Shown piece by piece: positions 22,017 to 33,174 of a stretch of 64,000 nucleotides of DNA (its first letter is position 1; each line of letters opens with the position of its first letter). The stretch comes from Sinonovacula constricta (Eukaryota > Mollusca > Bivalvia > Cardiida > Solecurtidae), in the NCBI GenBank assembly GCA_007844125.1, contig CM017559.1, forward strand, positions 69,146,546 through 69,210,545, given 5' to 3'. A program made the position numbers and the translations under genes. Below the pieces are notes generated by a model. It made no database searches and was not told the origin of the DNA. It was given only the letters and a program-made list of their open reading frames with translations.

Positions 22017-23644
22017 ATCAATAGATTTTGACCACCGAGTACAGCTATAAGTTTGCTGTGAACCTATAAGTATCTCATGTGTTCTCTTAAATATGTAGAG
22101 TCAAAATGAAAAAAGCGATTTTCAGGACTTTTTAATAAATCAGTACGTGCATAGATTTGTTACAACTAAATTGATTAATAAACTATAAATCCATTAATAA
22201 TGCTTGTTTTGTCGTATATATGTTACAAACAATAACATAAATCATAAATAATGATTACTTCTTCTGTTTCTTCTCTGTTTAGTTCTTAGTATTTATTGCT
22301 GCGGTTGCTGTGGTTACCGCCTGAACACAAGGTAAACATCCCGTCATCACTACATATACTACATACGTATGAAGTGTCTCATTTTAATTGCAAACCTTCG
22401 ATGACATAAGTATATTAAAACTGTTAATGTCCAAGACGGCGTGGAAATTCAGCCCATGAAACGATTCAATTCGTTAAATATACTGAGATTACAATAACAC
22501 ACCGTATCAATCCAAATTGTTATTTGTGCAAGAAAATGTGCAGGTATTAAGCTTCCTATATAAAACGTCTAAAGAGTTAAATTATATAAAACTCTGGACC
22601 AAACCAATGTGGAATAGGTAAATCGAGTTCGTTTTATTGTTAAACAAAAAATAAGCTTCAGTAAGGTCTTGTAATAAGGCCCATTTTCTTGTTTTGTTTT
22701 GGGAGTTTGAGTCCCGGCCAAAATTAAGTTTATTTCCAACAAGCAAATATACTGTGTATGTTCTATGTTTCTATTAAAGTTCATGTTACTGACATTATTA
22801 TTTTAAATCTTTACAGCAATTCCAGAATCAAAACCGTCAAATGTTTTAAGAAAATAAAAAACAGGGTTGTCATACGTATTCAAGTACCTTGTACAACAAC
22901 AAAATAATTGACCAACACATCACAACACATTGATTTCATAATTGCACACATTTTCATTCTTGATCAGGGACTAAAAAGAAACATCTCATTTGGTATCGAA
23001 CCATTCCCAACTACTATTATATTAAGTGCTGGCGCCTTTACCCACTAAAGAAACTCAATGACTCAAATGACATATGTTTTATTGTTTAAAATACTACGGT
23101 GATACCAATATGTTAATTAACCGGCATAATCCATGTTCGCTAAATGCAAGCGATCTTAGATGCAGAAATTACTGCACACGGGCACAACAAGAGGTTGAAA
23201 ATGTACAAACGACATATGTCGCTTGAACGCGCGTTCATCTGCCAACGTATCTACTTGTAAAGAAAGAGTACCGTCAACTCGCATTTTTCTCATGCACCGG
23301 TAGCCGGGACACCGGTGGCCGAGAAATATGAAAAAGTACATTTAACAGCCGATTATTCAGTGATAACCATAAAGCAGGCGATAGGGCGACACGTTGGTTA
23401 AAGACAATGTACAATGTAATTTATAATCTTATTGGCAGTGGATGGGAAAATATCGTAACCAGAAGATGTTTTAAATCATTAGACGTTTTGTATGTTGTAT
23501 CTATCAATAAAAAATTTAAAGCATTTAAAGCTTAGCTGCAAAATGTTATTTATGAACTTATTTGCTTCGTTTTCAAAATTTTTAACGCCGTCGATGCGAA
23601 GCATCAAATGCGACGTCAAAACTGAAACAGGTTTAAGATATATG
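22017..23644. other. AT-rich stretch, no genes recognised
   Basis: A minus-strand ORF at 23156-23341 is GC-richer than its surroundings and reads as plausible protein, but matches nothing I know. The motif GGCGATAGGG near 23375 also occurs at 8654 beside the inverted-repeat segment. Confidence 0.45.
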
Positions 23645-24530
23645 GTAGCACGGCCCTGTCGGTACTGTCGGTAGGGGCCTTAGAATTCTCCGGCTGCCGC
23701 TACCTGTAGCGGGGTTAGAACCCTCCAAAGGTAGCCCACCTGTTTGCCGTGGGTGGCGACCCAGTATCTCTACGACGACGGGATCCTGGTGGTTGTGGTC
23801 TTTGTTGGCTTGTCAGGATATTGATATATAAGTCAACCCTGACCAACACACTACTTTGGCCATAAGTTGTGGGATAGACGGGCGGGGTGCTGGTCCTGTA
23901 TCCCCAATCGGCTAACCCCTAGGCCGGTGCTGGGTTAGCTTTTATTCCGTTTCGTCCCATTTTCTTGCCTCCAACTTTCCACTCCTTTTCTCTTTTTTTC
24001 TCCTTCAAATAAACGGTGTTCCGTAAACTCCTTTTCTCAAATTTTCTCTTATTAACTATAACCCAACTGCCGGTCTACACCCCCTTAACGGATCAATCTG
24101 GCATTTTCTATGCTTTAGAGTATATTTTATGTCGGAGTATCGCATCCTGATATCACTGGCGTTGGGAGGTCGGAGATCTACTCCCATAAGACACCCCCTT
24201 GTTGGGCTCCGCGGTGGATGGTAGGTCAGGATGCTGAATGATTATATTAATCTAATCTCTTATGGAACGCAAACGTAAATGCAAAGGCCCGTTCCCTACT
24301 TTATCGTCAGAAGATCCCGAAACAGAAACACCGACAAGCACGTGCTTTCCTCACTTTATTGTTGTTGAATCGACAGAGAAAAAAAAACGATAACCAAAGT
24401 ATTCCCTTTTGTCATAAAAAATCCATCAAAGTTCCTATAGACAGTGTAGTATCCGTCAAAAAACTAAAAATGACTGCTTACTTATTAAAATTAATCGTAA
24501 AAACTACTCCGATAAATTTCTTAAACTTAC
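23645..24530 (+). pseudogene. Non-LTR retrotransposon 5' UTR and ORF1 fragment
   Basis: A GC-richer leader (about 23645-24260) precedes ATG 24262. The first 43 codons begin MERKRKCKGPFPTL and contain P-H-F-I-V-V-E-S-T. After an A-run frameshift near 24385 the reading continues as P-F-V-I-K-K-S-I and S-V-V-S-V-K-K-L-K. This matches the pattern I know from ORF1 proteins of molluscan jockey-type LINEs (F-x-V-I-E-S-T, then L-S-P-F-x-I-x-K-x-I, then V-K-x-V-K-K-L). ORF1 proteins bind the element RNA. The copy ends at about 24530, where sequence from a different element is joined. No EN or RT follows on this strand. Confidence 0.6.
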
Positions 24531-24738
24531 AGCTTAATTGCAGATTTATTTTATACTCTATTGAACGTGATTTCATGTTAACTTTATCCTCTTCTAACCA
24601 AAGCCACATTATAGAGACTTTCAATTTAACGTCACGCTATCTTGACGATATTCTAACTATAGATAATCCTTTCTTTTCTTAAATGTCCATCTGATTACCC
24701 CTTCTGGACTTTCCCTTAATCAAGCAAATAACTGACAT
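24530..24738 (+). pseudogene. Penelope-like RT fragment in plus orientation
   Basis: This piece encodes E-R-D-F-M-L-T-L, S-N-Q-S-H-I-I-E and the catalytic Y-L-D-D-I-L-T-I-D-N-P. It is nearly the same as the minus-strand copy at about 26530-26730. It is fused in frame to the LINE ORF1 remnant, so one 107-codon ORF (24359-24682) is a chimera of two unrelated elements. It stops matching at CTGACATTTA near 24738. Confidence 0.85.
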
Positions 24739-24779
24739 TTATTTTAATTTATTAATTATTTATTAATTTATTTAAATTT

Positions 24780-25090
24780 TAATCTACCAGTAGACAAAGG
24801 CAAACAACGTAAATGCAAATGTGAAAAAAACACACACAAAAAAAAAAACACACAGAGACGAGACATAACACACATAAAGAAAACCATCAGTTACCGCCTT
24901 GGAACGGTCAGTCGGCAAATGGGCCAACTGGGGTGCTTAAACCTGGTTTGTGGAGCGCTCCAACCTCGCACTTCCTGAAGGTTTTTCTAACAAACAAACA
25001 GTGTAAATAACAACATCCCGTCAAAGTGAAACAACTAACAGTAAGCACCTGCATCGGGAGTTAAAACAAATACAATGAACTTATATATAT
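24780..25090 (-). repeat. Penelope-like terminal repeat, partial copy
   Basis: The minus strand matches the terminal region seen at about 30080-30340 in plus orientation, including GCAGGTGCTTACTGTTAG-type sequence, AGTGCGAGGTTGGAGCGCTC and TTTGCCTTTGTCTAC. A second copy in the same orientation begins about 450 bp further right. Confidence 0.8.
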
Positions 25091-25117
25091 ATACATTACA
25101 ACTAGCAACAAAATAAA

Positions 25118-25970
25118 CTATAAACATATGTACAGTATGTACAGTAGATAAAATCCTCGGCAACGTAAAAACAAAAATCCCAAACGAGAGATCAGTTTGA
25201 AATGAAACAGCCCATGCGCTGATATATTATAAACAGGTAAATAAGAAAAGGTCCTATAAAAATTTTCACAGCTATTTAAATTTTTATTTACCTGTAGACA
25301 AAGGCAAACAAGGTAAATGTAAAAGTGACAAAAAACACAGAGACGAGACATAACAACAAAAAGAAAAACCATCAGTTACCGCCTTGGAACGGTCAGTCGG
25401 CAAAAGGGCCAACTGGGGTGCTTAAACCTGGTTAGTGGAGCGTTTTTCTATCAAACAAACAGTGTAAATAAAAATATCCCGTCAAAGTGACACAACTAAC
25501 AGTAAGATATTATAGGAACAAATAAAACAGCCCAAGCGCTGATATATTATAAGATATTAAAAGAACAAATAAAACAGCCCAAGCGCTGATATATTATAAG
25601 ATCAATTTAAATATGGCATATAATGCCATGACATCATGTTCTAAAAGTGTCAAAAGTGAAATGTAAAAAATACGAAAGAAAACAACGAAATTTAGAAAAC
25701 AACCTACCAACAAAATAAAATGTGGTATTGTTAAGAGCTATTAAGTTAAAAAAAACATGAAAAGCCGAGGATTTATCCGCAGTTGGTATATTATATGTAA
25801 GAAAGGTACTAAAAATCCCGATGTTATACTTACTGTGCAATCTCACGTAAAGGGTATGGAGACTGCTCAAGTTGTCCCACCTATATAGGGCACGACTGGA
25901 GAGATGAAGAGACGAGAATTCCAACAGTAACTGTCCAATTATGGCTTTAAGTCACTGTTTTCATGTAGTC
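25118..25970 (-). repeat. Penelope-like 3' terminal arm
   Basis: This non-coding sequence follows the RT C-terminus on the minus strand. It matches the plus-strand arm 29210-30410 over most of its length, including C-A-C-G-T-G-A-G-A-T-T-G-C-A-C-A-G and TGCGGATAAATCCTCG. A 40-bp segment, AACAAATAAAACAGCCCAAG with the following CGCTGATATATTATAAG, is tandemly repeated at about 25517-25600. The minus-strand ORFs in it are incidental. Confidence 0.75.
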
Positions 25971-27530
25971 TCAACGACCTGACCGGTCAGCGTGTAATTT
26001 AAAAGCAATGCAAGTTCTTGACTGTAAAAGGGTTGCAAGCAATGCAGTACAACGTAGAATTCCCGGGTTGTAACCGTCTACAATACATTTTCTGATAAGT
26101 TTTGTAAAGTGATCAAAAAAGTTATTGAGACCACTAATTTTCTTTAACTTGTATAAAACATTTCCATAAAATGCAGGATGTCTTATGCCTTTCTGCATCA
26201 GTATTTTCATACTGCTATTATACTTAGAAGCAATAAAACCATTGCGGTGAAAAAAAATTTGAAAACGCCTTTCTCAATTTATGAAAACGAAAGCCTTGCT
26301 GTAACAGTTTAGAAGAAATAAACAGGTTTCTAGCATTGAAATCTTCTACTTTAGTACAAACTCGTGCAAACCTTGTAAGTTGTGATATGTAAATACCATA
26401 AGAGGAAGCACGAGGTGAATCACCGTCAAGGTATGGATAATTCACAATACTAAAGTTGAAATCATCTCTTGTCATAGATTTTAATAGAGACGTTGTCATT
26501 GGAAATAGCGATCTCAATATCTAGAAATGCTGCATTTAAATGTCAGTTATTTGTTTTATTAAGGCTAAGTTCTGGAGGGTAAATCAGATGGATCATTTGA
26601 GAAAAGAAAGGATTATCTATAGTAAGAATATCGTCAAGATAGCGTGAGGTTAAGTTGAAAGCCTCTATAATGTGGCTCTGGTTAGAAGGGGATAAAGTTA
26701 ACATGAAATCACGTTCAAAGCAGTATAAAAACAAATCTGCAATCAACGGTGCACAGTTGGTTCCCATAGGAATACCAATTACTTGTCTAAATAAAGTGTC
26801 ACCGCATTTTATGTAAATATTGTCTAAGAGGAAACGTAGAGCTTCACAAACATCCGAGCAAGTCCACATAGTAAACTTTTCTAAGAAAGTGTTGGTAAAA
26901 ATGCATTACTTTCATGACATGCAATATACAGACGTTGCTCTCGAGCAAATGTTTTCTCAATAAGAGCAATGAATTTGGTCTTAATTTAATCATGAGGTAA
27001 AGAAGTGTACAGCGTAGAGAAATCGTAAGTATTAACTGCAGAGTAATGAAAGTTTAAAGTACGAAACTTGTCCAAGACTTCTGAAGAATTTTTTATAGAC
27101 CAAAAATGTTAATTCCTGAATTTTCATACACTTTTTTACAATATTTAACAACGTGATTGCGAACGTCTGTAAGGCAAGACGTGAGTAGTTTAGATAAGTG
27201 AGTGGTGGTGCTAGAGCTGGCATTAGCTATGAATCGTGACTTGTATGGTGTTTTGTGAAGCTTAGGAATCCAGTACAGTGAAGGAAGTTTTTCTTGTTTA
27301 GATTCTATTTTGATATTAAAATTATGCAATATCTGTTAGAGCTAGAGTAAGAACTGGTGGTGGATAACTCAGCACTCAGTACATTATTGTAATATAGTCG
27401 TCAGACAAAAATTATGTTGTTTGAAACTTTGTCTGCCTGTACAAGTACAAATTTATCGTGAATATTCTGAAAGGACTGTTTTAGATGTTTTAAGTGATAG
27501 AAAGGTTTTTTAGGTAAACTAGAAGGATGG
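25971..27530 (-). pseudogene. Penelope-like element reverse transcriptase
   Basis: On the minus strand the RT is readable in order. From 27525: F-V-L-V-Q-A-D-K-x-x-N-N-I-I-F. At 27329-27093: L-P-S-L-Y-W-I-P-K-L-H-K-T-P-Y-K-S-R-F-I-A. At 26869-26543: G-I-P-M-G-T-N-C-A-P-L-I-A-D-L-F-L-Y and the catalytic R-Y-L-D-D-I-L-T-I-D-N-P. At 26517-26224: S-Y-G-I-Y-I-S-Q-L-x-R-F-A-R-V. At 26210-25971: G-Y-N-P-G-I-L-R-C-T-A. These are hallmarks of Penelope-like RTs. YLDD is intact, but frameshifts separate all blocks. The domain lies downstream of a GIY-YIG domain rather than upstream of it. Confidence 0.88.
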
Positions 27531-27753
27531 GAGCGGTAGACCTTAACGCGATTTTTTATTATCTTAAAAATGGCTTTCTTCCAAGTATTGAGTGCTACTG
27601 TATCCGTGTTTTCTCTTTTACACCAGCGATCGGCAAACAGATTAATTGCATCAGCTATTTCATTGCAACAAAGGTCAAAATCTATTTCACCAGGCAGGCG
27701 ATATTTCGGACCCTTAAAGAGTAATTTTCTTAATTTATAGTCATCGACGATGT

Positions 27754-28547
27754 TTAAATCCCCAGTAATGATATGGCCAGATGGTAATAACAGAAAGGTG
27801 AAGTTGAACAGTTACAAGAATCTTGAGAAGGATCTTTCAGGTTAAGGTCTACTACAGTTTGGTTGTAATTAAAAATAAGACCTCTAATGGGTTTTTTTTT
27901 GTACTTATAACAAATCATTGGGTTTTCTTTTTTTTTTTTCGAAGTAACTTGGGATTTTATTGATGATATCTTTGTCCCGAAAGATACTAGGTAAGTCGAT
28001 AAAGTCAATCCCTTTATTAATGTATTTGATTTTCATGAAATGTCGTTCGTGTTGAGACTGTTTATCAATACATTGTATGAGGTCTTAAAGCATGGGTAGT
28101 ACATGTATACTTTTGAATGATGGAAGCTACCTCATATAAAGGATGAGTACGTAAATATATTTTATCTGCCTCATTGTCCAAAATAACTAGTGATTTCAAA
28201 GGTAGATTTGTAACTGTACAAAGTAAGGCATGAATACCAGATCGAATATTAAGTGTGTTCAGATCTTGAATAGAAACATTTTTCCTAAATCTGCGTTTAA
28301 GATTATGATTTTTTCTAATTCCATGAGATCGGCGTTTGCGCTTTCGTAAAGAAAGAATACTAAAGATGTCAATGTTCGGATTTTTAAAAATATTGCCCGT
28401 CTGATGAATATTGTCATTAAGACCGAGTGGATATGGAGTTTGAAGTTTTTTAATCCAATCAAGTTCGGCATTGTATCTGGCCTGTAATTTAAATCCTTTA
28501 GACACATCGTCATCGAAAACAATTTTTTGTAAAGGTTGAATGTTCAC
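27754..28547 (-). pseudogene. Penelope-like polyprotein: linker between endonuclease and RT
   Basis: The block 28547-28065 opens with N-I-Q-P-L and contains the end of the GIY-YIG fold (W-I-K-K-L-Q-T-P-Y-P-L-G-L-N-D). It continues into a basic R-K-R-K-R-R-S-H-G-x-R-K segment, probably nucleic-acid binding or nuclear targeting. The block 28008-27754 contains P-M-I-C-Y-K-Y, P-I-R-G-L-I-F-N-Y-N and D-L-N, which resemble the conserved region before RT in GIY-YIG Penelope-like elements. Stops and shifts separate it from the endonuclease and the RT. Confidence 0.75.
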
Positions 28548-29105
28548 ATATTTTAAAGAATGTCCAGTAGTTAGAAAATGATTATAAAGGTAGTTCTTAA
28601 AACGAGAGCGTCACGGATTTTATATGAATGTTCTCGAAATCTAATTTTGAGCGCCCGCCCGTTTGCCCAACGTACTGTAGTTTACAGTTAGGATGGTTTC
28701 ATGTTATAACATAAATTATGTTGTTACTTTGTCAATCAACATCACAAGGTAAGGAAATGTTAAATGTACGGCCATTTACAGTAGACTTGACAGTGGAGTT
28801 ACAGTTAAGGAATCTACACGTACTACATCTTTTATAATTACACTTGTAGATATTAAAGTACACATTATGTCCACTGTGCATTTGTGCGGGGGTATTCTTT
28901 ACATTACTACTAGAAATGTTACGTAAAATACATGACTGTCGAAGAAATAAATTACTCGAATAAGAAATATAAATCCCGGAAGACGGGTGTAAATTTATTG
29001 GTGAAATATTGACAGTGACTCTTCTAGAAAATATATTATCAGCACCATTAGACAAATGCACAGTAGACACATTATGCAATTTTAAGAGGAAAATATTAAT
29101 GTTTG
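28548..29105 (-). pseudogene. N-terminal Cys-rich motif and GIY-YIG endonuclease of the Penelope-like element
   Basis: From about 29105 to 28732 an N-terminal region ends in a Cys cluster C-N-Y-K-R-C-S-T-C-R-F-L-N-C, a likely zinc-binding motif. It is followed at 28735-28560 by GIY-YIG landmarks: I-I-Y-V-I-T, then C-K-L-Q-Y-V-G-Q-T-G-G-R, then R-F-R-E-H-S-Y-K-I-R and Y-N-H-F-L-T-T-G-H-S. These nickases cut target DNA to prime reverse transcription. Canonical Penelope elements carry GIY-YIG at the C-terminus. Here it precedes RT, matching the permuted 'Naiad' clade described in invertebrates. Two frame breaks lie inside the domain. The first 17 or so residues of the ORF starting at 29169 are antisense of the adjoining inverted arm, not element coding. 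Confidence 0.8.
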
Positions 29106-29411
29106 GTTGTAGTAGCCTGTTCATGGTTGAACAACCCGGGAATCCTTCGTTGTACTGCATTGCTTGCAAGTGACCCTTTTACAATCAAGAACTTGCTTTT
29201 AAATTACAAGATGACCGGACAGGTCGTTGAGACTTTATGAAAACAGTGACTTAACGCCACAATTGGACTGTCACTGTTAGATTTCTTGTCTCTTCATCTC
29301 TCCAGTCGTGCTTTATATAAGTTGGACAACTTGAGCAGTCTCCATAATACCCTTCACGTGAGATTGCACAGTAAGTATAACATCGGGATTTTGATACCTT
29401 TATTATATATA

Positions 29412-29695
29412 GGGATTGGGATTGGGGATTAGCCGGCATTTTTGCCGATACTGCGCAGCGACATTTCTATCATTATAGCACAGGGGCACTTATGAGGTGC
29501 CCAGGGACTGAACCCGGCCGGTCCATTATACTGACACCGACGAGTCAGGCGTAATGCTGTCCCCTTAGCCCCGAGCGTTAGGAGGGAAGCCACTACTACC
29601 AACTTTAAAGTCTTTGGTTAGACCCGGCCGGGGTTCGAACCCACGACCTCCCGATCCGCAAGCCGACGCTCTACTACCTGAGCTATTACGGCCGG
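29412..29695 (-). mobile_element. tRNA-derived SINE with 13-bp target-site duplication
   Basis: The minus strand begins at 29695 with a tRNA-like head: A box TAGCTCAGGTAGTAGAG and B box GGGTTCGAACCCC, within GGCCGTA to CCGGCCGGG. It ends at 29412 with a CCAATCCC-type tail. TTTATTATATATA flanks it at 29399-29411 and 29696-29708. The paralogous left arm near 25795 has the uninterrupted site, confirming insertion. Related pieces lie at 39890-39970 and 46290-46490. Confidence 0.9.
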
Positions 29696-29866
29696 TTTAT
29701 TATATATAATATGCCAACTGCGGATAAATCCTCGCTTTTATGATATATTTTAATACATATTAACTCTTTAACAATATTACATTTTAATTTGTTGATTTGG
29801 GTTGTTTTCTAAAATTCGATGATCTTTTCGTATTTTTTACTTTTCACTGTTGACACTTTTGGCCTA

Positions 29867-29892
29867 TGACGTCATGGCATTTTATGACGTCA
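29867..29892. promoter_or_regulatory. Two CRE palindromes in the Penelope-like arm
   Basis: Two perfect TGACGTCA octamers at 29867-29874 and 29885-29892 are 18 bp apart. They match the CREB/ATF consensus. The left-arm counterpart near 25625 is mutated (TGACATCA). A regulatory role is inference. Confidence 0.45.
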
Positions 29893-30410
29893 TAATATTG
29901 TTCTTATTATATATCAGCGCTTGTACTGATGTTGTTTTTTTGGTTGAAAATTAATTTCTCATTTGGAATTTTTAAGGTTGACAAAGCTTTTATCTACTGT
30001 ACATACGGTACATATGTTGATAGTTTATTTTATTACTAGTTATTATGTTTGTACATAAGTTCATTGTATCTGTTTTAACTCTCGATGCAGGTGCTTACTG
30101 TTTGTTGTTTCACTTTGACGGGATATTTTTATTTACACTGTTTGTTTGAAAGAAAAACCTTCAGGAAGTGCGAGGTTGGAGCGCTCCACAAACCCGGTTT
30201 AAGCACCCCAGTCGGCCCATTTGCCGACTGACCGTTCCAAGGCGGTAACTGATGGTTTTTCTTTTTGTGTGTTATGTCTCGTCTCTGTGTTTTTGTCACA
30301 TTTACATTTACCTTGTTTGCCTTTGTCTGCAGGTAGATAAAATTGAAATGTCTGAGGAAATTTTGATAAGACCTTTTCTTATTTACCTATTTAAATTCGA
30401 AACAATTTTG

Positions 30411-32825
30411 TTGTTATAGAACCGTTTTAACCAAACCAGCATACAGATGCAGAAAGTTTTTTATAGGTTTTAATTTAATTTCGAATCGTACATTCGATTT
30501 GTTTGCTTATTTTGTTATTTTTGTTGCTTTATTTATTTATTTATTTTTATATTTATTTATTTATTGTTGTTGTTGTTGTATTTTTCAGATCTTCAAGGCC
30601 GAGGCAAACCGTATTTTGTTATGTCGTAAAAGGTCAGATCGCGTCCCAGTCAATTTACTTATTCATTTTTATTTCACGGTGACGCATTCATTTTCGCTGA
30701 AGTCTTTTGATATTGCTTTACCTTAATAAAACTGTGTCAGCAATATAATTGACAGATCTTAAATTGGGTCGGAGGTTGAGTCATTGTATGCATTATATTG
30801 ACTTTAGATCGTTTTGACATTTCATCAAGCTTTAACAGCTCGCATTTACTCATTCCTTCAGGGCCACTTACAAAGGGAGACACTGGAGCAAACGATTTCC
30901 AGGAATGAATGCATAATTTGATAACATGCGCTTATCTACGATACATTTTCGGCGCCATTGCGGCTATTGTCATGCAATTAGGAACATATTTATCTTTTAC
31001 TTAAATGTGTATTTAATATAAACAGAAAAACCATGAGACATATATTAAAAAATAAATTGCATTCAGTACTGGTGTTGAACGTTCAAGAACTATTACATAT
31101 AATGAAATTAAGCTGACAGTCATTGTCCTTATATAACAGCATTTTTTGCCAAAGTGTCGCTAACTATAACTTAACTAAATTCATTGCAAATTTCGTATTA
31201 CATGGCAAGTCTTCGCAGATTCTCAATGTATTGTGCTTATTCAATATTCAATTAAAGCGACTATTTTATAATTGCTGATTTATTACTGGAATAATGCCTT
31301 ACAAAAATGTTTTACAATGTTTTTCATTATCATCGTCATTATCATCATCATTATTATTATCATCATCATCTTCAGCATCATGCGGATGATAATGATGGTC
31401 ATATAATTATATTGCTATACACTTTTCCATGTGTTATTCGTAATTGAATGTATAAAAATTGACATTTCGCAATGTAATGGAAGATTGAACAAGGCATACG
31501 TATACCGGTATATAACATATGACATATTTTTTGTAAATATATGCTATTAAATTGGCTTAAAACTTAATCTCCTTATCCACATACATGTAGAATCAACCTG
31601 ACATAACTCAGTTTCATATGTGTTTTTAAGTTATAAGCAAACGTAAGAATGATTTGTTCCTTTAAAAATATATTTTTGCTAATATGTAACAATTGATATT
31701 GTTTCTTACAATTTATATACAGCTGACACCCAGACCGTCTATTGTATTCCAAATTAAAGCAGGTGTTTCAACCATTTAAATGGAGGCAAGAACATAAAAT
31801 TGTCTTTTCGACAATGACAAGTATCATACTATTTGTATAAACTGGCACAATTCTTTTACAAAGGAAATGTAATTTCGTTTTTGGATAAAATTAAAAAAAA
31901 GCACAACTTTATGTTTATGTTGGTGTTGTTTTAGCCGCGAACGAAATTTGAAAGATCAAAATGAAAGTAAATAATATAAAAGTTTAATGCGGTTTTTCAA
32001 TCATGTGTAATCTTCGCGGCAAATGAGTTTTAAACGATCAAAAAGATTATACTACAGATTATTACTTATATTTTTATGTACATTAGCAAAAATTCAAATG
32101 TCAGATATCAGGAGGATATAGTTTATGCAACTGGAATCGTGTACCTGACAGTACTGATATTTAAAATATTCCTTTGTATGCTATTTTTCATTCAGGTGAT
32201 ACGATTCCCTTTTATATTTTTAACGTACAGCGTTGTATTCTTTTAATCAATGTATGCTTTAACTCTGTGTGACACCACATGTTCAACCAGTTCGATATGA
32301 AAATAAAAACTATATCATACAAATTAGTTTTTTCTTTAAAGTTCCTATTTTATATTGACATCAGTTTAGTTGCGAATTAACTTTCTAGACAGGTATAGAA
32401 CTATCATGAAGCAACTAACTTATGTTGACTTTTAAGACAGATTGCATCCAATCGCATGTATCGCTTTTCCACAATATGCAAAGGGTTACGCGCAAAGCAA
32501 TTCGCTTTTCATATGAAACATTAAAACTAACTTTCACCTTGACATGTATTTACTATGATCACTACGATAGACTCGGTAGAGACATAAATCTACGGGCATC
32601 CACTTGTTTCTGAATGGTTTGAAGACACTAAAGACTGGACATTTTGATAAACAAAATGATGTGTAAGATAAGAACAATATGTACTGGTTTGTTCAGCATA
32701 TAAACTAACCGAAAACTGTACATAATATATCTTTACACAAGCCAACTGTGTTCAGGGAGTTTTAAAGTTTGAAGTTTACATATTACTATTACTGATACTG
32801 ATCAAGTACATTGCTGAATCTAACA
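30411..32825. other. AT-rich stretch, no genes recognised
   Basis: (TTTA)n and (TTG)n patches at about 30525-30580 run into an acceptor-like TTTTTCAG at 30588. An ORF then continues to 30726, but no domain or donor supports an exon. A CAT/ATC-rich low-complexity tract lies at 31322-31385. An ORF at 32422-32613 is unrecognised. Confidence 0.5.
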
Positions 32826-32935
32826 GTTACCGCATTGGAACGGTCGGTCCTCATATGGGCTATCTGGGTGCTAAATCCGATTAACACAGCTCGCACCTCG
32901 AACATCCTGAAGGGTTTTCCTACTACAAACAGGAG
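32826..32935 (-). repeat. Short diverged Penelope-like terminal fragment
   Basis: The segment from GTTACCGCATTGGAACGGTC to CCTGAAGGGTTTTCCTAC matches the minus-strand terminal copies at 24893-24985, with clear divergence. Confidence 0.7.
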
Positions 32936-33174
32936 AAATAAAACAAATCAGTTTTAAACAATGCAATCAAAGTAGTGGCTTATATTACATTGTATTTATA
33001 ACAAGTAATTTGATAACACGACATAAGTTATCACTACTTTGTTTGAATACACACTGCAAAAAACAATGTCGAATTAAAGATTATGTCTCTTTTACCGTCT
33101 TCTTTATTATACCATTCTATTCTAAGGGCTTGTAAATGTATCCTCATTTGTAGACTATTGCATGTAACTAATGG

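Larger units (their letters stand above)
29110..30410 (+). repeat. Inverted copy of the Penelope-like 3' end (right arm)
   Basis: In plus orientation it encodes the RT C-terminal N-P-G-I-L-R-C-T-A-L-L-A-S-D-P-F-T and then the same 3' non-coding sequence as the left arm. The full minus-strand element is therefore preceded, head to head, by a 5'-truncated copy. A SINE interrupts it at 29412-29695. The end shares AGTGCGAGGTTGGAGCGCTC and GCCTTTGTCTGCAGGTAG with the solo fragment at 12083. Confidence 0.82.

Noticed and set aside
28732..29169. Taking the ATG at 29169 as the start of the Penelope-like protein
   Set aside because: The first 17 or so codons are antisense to the inverted arm (they encode RT C-terminus on the plus strand), so the element's own sequence begins only near 29105.
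29600..29700. Functional tRNA gene on the minus strand
   Set aside because: A and B boxes are excellent, but the anticodon stem does not close and the segment is part of a 284-bp insert with a target-site duplication, i.e. a SINE.
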